Source: Cylicocyclus nassatus | Taxonomy: Eukaryota; Nematoda; Chromadorea; Rhabditida; Strongylidae | Reading direction: 5' to 3' | Length of the DNA stretch: 64,000 nucleotides | NCBI GenBank assembly: GCA_958299035.1 | Contig: CATQJL010000223.1 | Span: 4,830,359-4,894,358 of the forward strand | Shown: positions 59,394-64,000 of the stretch, one piece after another | Layout: each line of letters begins with the position of its first letter | Numbering within the stretch: the first letter of the stretch is position 1 | Translations under genes and position numbers: made by a program | The notes under the pieces: model-generated | The model's input: the letters and a program-made list of their open reading frames with translations, nothing else | Databases searched by the model: none | Told to the model about the DNA's origin: nothing

Positions 59394-59784
59394 ATGTTGT
59401 GCTTACATTCATTGAATTCAAGTCATCACCTTAGCAAGCTTGGGAGAATTCGTGCGTTGGGCGTTGTGTTGGGCATATATGCGCTCTACACCACGGGTAA
59501 CGCTACTTAGCGACGAAGAGGTTTGCCTCAGCTGAGGAGGAAATACCCTCCGGTATGGAAACCGCTCAAGAGTCTTGGAAGGAATCAGACTGATCGTAAA
59601 TCAAAGTTGTAATAAGATGTATATGTTGTACAAGAGATCCCATTTCAAGTGTCGCAGTTGGTGCGGCTTGGGTCATTCGCCGCGTTTGTTTCTTGTCTAG
59701 GGGCATTTCGTCCAGAGCGTGGAAAATACCGTATGCAAAACTGACGAGTTTGGAAAAATGCTCCGAGACATGTTCGGGAAACAG

Positions 59785-60230
59785 CTCAGACAGTCGATCG
59801 GACCCCTCCGGCGCAGAAATGGCAGGGCCGCGGGGTTTCCCCAGCGAGGGGTCTGCCACTCGTGCGCCGGTTTTACGCCGGACCCCTCCCATTTTGTGCG
59901 CCGGAGGCCTCCCATTTTCTGTGCCGGAGGCCTCCCATTTTGTGCCGGAGCCCTCCCATTTTCTGTCCCGGACCCCTCCGATTTTCTGCTTCGCGGCTCG
60001 TCCAAATCTGGCGGACTCGCGGCGGGCAAATCTCTGCGCCGCGACTCCAGCAGATCTGGCGTACATGCGGCGGAGAGGTTTGCAAGCCCGCCGGAGGGGT
60101 ACGATCTGCCTTCTTTGTGACGTCACAAGAAGGGACCGCCCCCTCGCCCCGCTCTCATTGGTCAACTGGGTCCGCCGCGGCTCTGGCAGATTTCGATTGT
60201 CCGCCGGAGGGGTCCGATCGACTGTCTGAG
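59785..60230. repeat. GC-rich element with inverted ends and a cggaggcctcccatttt array
   Basis: The ends ctcagacagtcgatcggacc and ggtccgatcgactgtctgag are exact complements and continue about 10 more bases. The interior (59,870-60,000) is a tandem array of ccctcccattttctg/gccggag-type units. It is much richer in G+C than its surroundings. Long open frames on both strands (up to 199 codons) are by-products. It shares the CTCAGA..CTGAG ends with the palindrome at 59,078. Confidence 0.85.
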
Positions 60231-60759
60231 AGCGAGCGGCCCAAGCGAGGCGCCTCGCGAAGACCTGAGCCGCGCTGACCGCGACAAGAATGGAATCCTC
60301 TTATATTGTTCTGGTCACATAAGGAGGAAGGCCACCTGAGTAGGCAACAATTTTAATCATTATTACAATGGGCCAATAGATGCAGCGGAAACGTTGAAAT
60401 ATGTGACAATAGAGATACACTAACTTTGCAATTAGCACAAGAGACGCGATTTTTATTGCCAGGTGTACAAAAGTTAGCGCATTTTAATATTTTACAATTT
60501 CTAGGAGCAATTCGAATTTCTAGCAAGACATGTATGATCGTCCTGCATGGTGGTTCAATTCGATTATTCTTATAAGATCCGGGATATAAGTGTTAGGGTC
60601 AAAAAACCCGTGGAAGCTAACGACTACTGGCATTTTCGTGAATATTTTGATCAATTGTACACCAAACGCCCTCAAACCTCGCAAATAGCTTCAAGTACTG
60701 AGTGAGCTAAAACACTTTGTGTGGATTCTTGAAATTGCCTCCTTAAATGGGCTGTTGAA

Positions 60760-61236
60760 CAGGTGAATACGCTAGGTTCACTACTTGACGTATGTTGTAG
60801 ATATCCCCATTTTGTAAATGATGAGCTGAAACATGTATATACAGGGATTGATATCATTGAAAAGATACTAACAGTAGGTCAAGAAATACTCAAAAAGAGT
60901 ATTAAATACCGCATTCATCATAAAGTGTCAGCAAAGATGTGCTAGAGAATGTTGACAGTTTAGTCTCAGACATGGTTAAAAATATTGAAGCTCGTTAAAA
61001 CAAAGGTACAGGAGAGAGACCGTGGAATTGAGGATTGGAAAAAATGTACTGATGATATGATCAACAATGATTTAATAGAAAGCGATAAATTAGCCGCAGT
61101 AGCTCAAAAGATAAGCTCGCAGACAAAGCCAGCTGTTTTTGTTTGACGTGCAGATGTGCAGATGTTAAAAAGGAGGTGCAAACGGGATTGAAGGTCATAA
61201 TTATCTACTTACTGATTTGTTCAAGGAACAAGTGAA
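60760..61236 (+). pseudogene. Decayed AT-rich coding remnant (unknown family)
   Basis: Protein-like sequence continues through three frames. 60,760-60,940 gives LGSLLDVCCRYPHFV .. YTGIDIIEKILTVGQEILKK. A second frame then gives VLENVDSLVSDMVKNIEAR, and a third KTKVQERDRGIEDWKK .. KLAAVAQKISSQ. Each switch fits a small insertion or deletion. It reads as a helical, coiled-coil-like protein. A further piece (KLDELSLKLEKSVQKY, 62,138-62,263) lies beyond a MITE. I do not recognise the family. It could instead be a gene with unrecognised introns. Confidence 0.4.
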
Positions 61237-61449
61237 GGCAGTGGCGTACCCAAGCGAAAAATTTTTTTTACAAGGCTAATCTGAATTTCTAAAAATTTAT
61301 AAAAATTGTTTCAATTATTTACAAGTAAAAACAAGTCCTATGCACATTTTTGACACATTTAAGTAACAACTTTTAAAAAATTTTCGCGACCCATTCTCGG
61401 GAGGGAGGGGGCCTCCCTTCCCTCGGTACACCACTTAGTGAAGAATATA

Positions 61450-62127
61450 CAGGGTGTCCCAAAAAATGTATCGAACGTTTATCGTTAATAACTCTCTTCT
61501 AAAGAAGCCTCTTCTCTTGCTTTAGGTACCAATCTGTAGAGCTGGCTTCAACTTAGATTTGCGTTATGGAACGAATCACTCATTTCTTTTCATTACTGGA
61601 GGATTACGGTAGAAACTTCAAAGAGGGTTTCAAGCAATAAAAGGCCATATTTTGCCTTAGAAAGGAAACAAAACAGCTTGAAAGCTTTTACACTAAGCTA
61701 ATTAGAGTTGCTGATTATAACCGTAAAGTTCCCAACTTATTATGATGCTTCATTGAAGGGTTATGCCAGGTAAGAGGTAGCGGCCATTTTTTCAATGTTC
61801 CTAAAAAGTGCGATTACACCGTCTGGAAAGCTTCGTAATCTTGTGAATAGTTGAGTATTAAACTCAGCGTCCATAAAAATCCTATTACACAAGTTTTCAC
61901 AATTTTTTGAAAGATTTTGAAACGGCAGCTTTTTCCACATTGACACTATATGTTTCAGGTTTCTACCGTTATCCTACAGCAATGAAGAGAGATGGGTGAT
62001 TCGTTCTATAGTGCAAGTCTAAGTTGAAGCCAGCTCTACAAAACTGTACTTGAAGCAAGGCAAAAGACTTCTTGGGAAGAGAGATATTGACGATCAAACG
62101 TTCGATACATTTTTTTGGGACACCCTG
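61450..62127. repeat. Palindromic mariner-type MITE (678 bp)
   Basis: The ends cagggtgtcccaaaaaatgt and acatttttttgggacaccctg are complementary with TA on both sides (61,448-61,449 and 62,128-62,129). Inside, tgtagagctggcttcaactta pairs with taagttgaagccagctctaca, so the arms are long. There is no transposase frame. Confidence 0.9.
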
Positions 62128-62129
62128 TA

Positions 62130-63248
62130 TAATACATAAGCGCAAATTGGATGAACTGAGCCTAAAATTAGAGAAGAGTGTTCAGAAATACTGAGAATTC
62201 GTGGGATCCCAATTTGAAAAGATCAAAGGTAGATTATTAACCGTACAAAAAGAAACACTTTGAAGCCGCTTGCAAATACATTACAGAGATTTCTAGCGCA
62301 CGTACAAACTTTAGATAGGCTTACTAATTTTATTTGATCTTGGGTCAAATGCTCGTAAAGGAAAAAAAACAATCAAAAAAGCATTCATAGACAGTAACAA
62401 ACCGTCAATATCGTATCTTACCGTGTGCAAATAACTGATAAGAACTTTCACCTCGCTCCTTTTATGGCTACGAACTTTTGCTCTGTCACTTATTGTTAGA
62501 CTTCCTAATTCAATTATAGGAATTGTTTTTGTGTGCAAGCTAACGGATCTAATCAACAAAGATAAATTAATTGCTTATAATTAGTTACCAGTTGCTACGT
62601 TTCGCATCAGGTTTCCTTAACTCACACTGGAAAGTCTCTGAATGCTGTTATAAGACTGCCTCGTTTAGAAAAAAGGATGAAAAAGAAGGCACTTTTTTGG
62701 CAAACCTTTTGAAATTCGGCAGTATCATCAAGATTGTCACTTTCAAGAAATGTAGTGTTTTTCAAGCGTAATGTCACTGGATGTGATGCGCGACAGTTTG
62801 TTGTTAACAAAGCTGGGCATCATAAAAGTTCACCATACTTGCCTTACAAAAGTTAGTTCAAGAGTTTGTGAACAGAAGGTTGAAGGTTTGTAATCACAAC
62901 TGATAAGACTGCGCTCATTCTTAATTCTCTTGCTTTTGATAATGCCGGCTCAGATGTCAGTTCGGAAACTTGCTTACTTCTTCAATGTCTCCTTCTTGTG
63001 CGGTCAACTGCACCAAATCTTTGGAATTAAATTGCTCGTAGTAACTATTTATAAAGGGCATTCCTGAGGAAGGCGACCTAAAATGTCTTCCCAGCATTCT
63101 AGAAGCACACAATATTATTTCATTCGTAATCTCGATCTTGTCTTCTGAGGTAAAACTCTGTGACATTGATCGACCCCTTCGGAAATCTAGCCATGACAAT
63201 TGATTGATTATTGACTGAAAAAATTTTCAGTTGAGCATTTATTGGCTC
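62130..63248. other. Interval with a coding remnant tail, otherwise unassigned
   Basis: 62,138-62,263 seems to continue the decayed coding remnant upstream of the MITE. An open stretch of 66 codons at 62,571-62,771 and one of 80 codons (minus) at 62,957-63,199 have no recognisable domain. Confidence 0.35.
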
Positions 63249-63662
63249 TTAAAGGCAGTGGATCGGCAAAACTTAACAGCGCAGGATTTTGACGCAGTAG
63301 GTTCCTTATCGCCCAAGTATGAAAACAGTGCAATTCCGGTTGCACAGCATGCCTTCCTTGCCGAGAAAACTGCTCTCATACTTACATGCGCAAGCCAATC
63401 TTACACGCGCCCGGTCGAGTTGGCAATTTCCTTCCCACCATTGGAGGCTGCCCGCCGCAATGCTATGACCATTGGGTCCGGCAATGATTCAGCGTCATCA
63501 GCCTTGCTCCACTCGTCCAACTTCAAAAGAAAGGGCGTCGAAAAATGCAGGTTTCCGCCGTTTTCAAGCTCTCTGAAGAGGATTTTCGGGATCAGCGCAT
63601 TGAATAACCCCAGGTAAGCAAAAATCTGACTAGGTTGAGATTTGCCGAGCCAATGCCTTTAA
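63249..63662. repeat. TTAA-ended MITE, second copy
   Basis: The ends ttaaaggcagtggatcggc and gccgagccaatgcctttaa are imperfect inverted copies. Its relation to 58,047-58,501 is seen in the ends and in the cgccgttttc .. aggattttcggg block. The 128-codon frame here is an accident of the repeat. Confidence 0.78.
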
Positions 63663-63869
63663 AAGTTCACTCGTTCCATCCCGTGAGCAATAGTATAGTA
63701 GAAGGTACAATAGTTGCCTATAGCTCTACCTAAAATGGCATATCATTAAAATTTGAAGAAAATTATGTTATATCCTTATTGACTATAAACTATTTGATCT
63801 TCGATGAGCTCCAGTCTACATCAATAGTGTGCCACCTTATGAACCTCCTCAACACGCGTCTGTAAAGCT

Positions 63870-64000
63870 TTAATCAGGTCAAGCGTGGGGTGCGGCACGC
63901 CACACCTGGGGGGTCGTATTGAGGAGTCAAAAGGGGAGGGGGTCGTAGTTGGGTAATCTGATTAGTGATAACATGATATTTGTATCATATCCATAATTAG
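63870..64000. repeat. Dispersed repeat shared with 9,370-9,490
   Basis: The blocks gtcaagcgtggggtgcggcac, tggggggtcgtattgagga and taacatgatattt occur in the same order at 9,375-9,480. The copy continues to the window edge. Confidence 0.75.

Noticed and set aside
59566..60278. Long open frames (up to 199 codons) on both strands
   Set aside because: They lie in a GC-rich tandem array where stops are rare; the peptides are repeats of the array.
1..64000. CRISPR array, rRNA or bacterial operon
   Set aside because: No regular spacer-repeat pattern, no rRNA motifs, no compact co-directional prokaryotic genes; all recognised genes are intron-bearing or clearly animal.

Overview
The window looks like nuclear DNA of a nematode, most likely a clade V strongylid-type worm (hookworm relatives). 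The species is inference. Reasons seen in the sequence: genes are split into many short exons by small introns with nematode-style TTTTCAG/TTTCAG acceptors; one gene belongs to the transthyretin-like (TTL) family, a group expanded in nematodes; a fragment of an astacin metalloprotease is present; and mariner-type miniature elements flanked by TA are abundant. I saw no bacterial operon, CRISPR array, rRNA or clear tRNA.

Layout. 1-18,500 is almost gene-free and full of foldback and tandem repeats; its only recognisable coding piece is two exons of an astacin protease (3,502-3,775, minus). 18,506-21,544 (plus) is a three-exon TTL gene whose 2.5-kb second intron carries two inverted-repeat elements. 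24,220-32,982 (minus) is a complete SMC4 condensin gene; the 38 exons I assembled sum to one open frame of 1,425 codons. 36,418-39,111 (minus) is a single 897-codon exon for an insulin receptor substrate protein with PH, PTB and YxxM motifs. 39,750-45,339 (minus) is a PPM1D/Wip1-type PP2C phosphatase in about 21 exons. It lies 638 bases upstream of the IRS start on the same strand, so the pair could be an operon. 49,571-58,050 (plus) is a five-exon DUSP19-like dual-specificity phosphatase of 198 codons. Its 6.9-kb first intron contains a complete, young Ty3/gypsy LTR retrotransposon in antisense (49,863-54,570, 5-bp target duplication) and a palindromic MITE. 58,047-64,000 is again repeats, with one decayed coding remnant split by a MITE.

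Biology. The genes are ordinary eukaryotic ones: chromosome condensation (SMC4), insulin/IGF-type signalling (IRS), stress/p38-p53-axis phosphatase (PPM1D class), JNK-pathway-type phosphatase (DUSP19 class) and a secreted TTL protein. No functional linkage between neighbours is shown, apart from the possible PPM1D-IRS operon.

The most unusual property is the density of long, often near-perfect inverted repeats: about 20 in 64 kb, with arms of 50 to 385 bp. They fall into several families that recur in the window. Transcription through them (four lie inside introns of the TTL and DUSP19 genes, one inside SMC4) would give long hairpin RNA.
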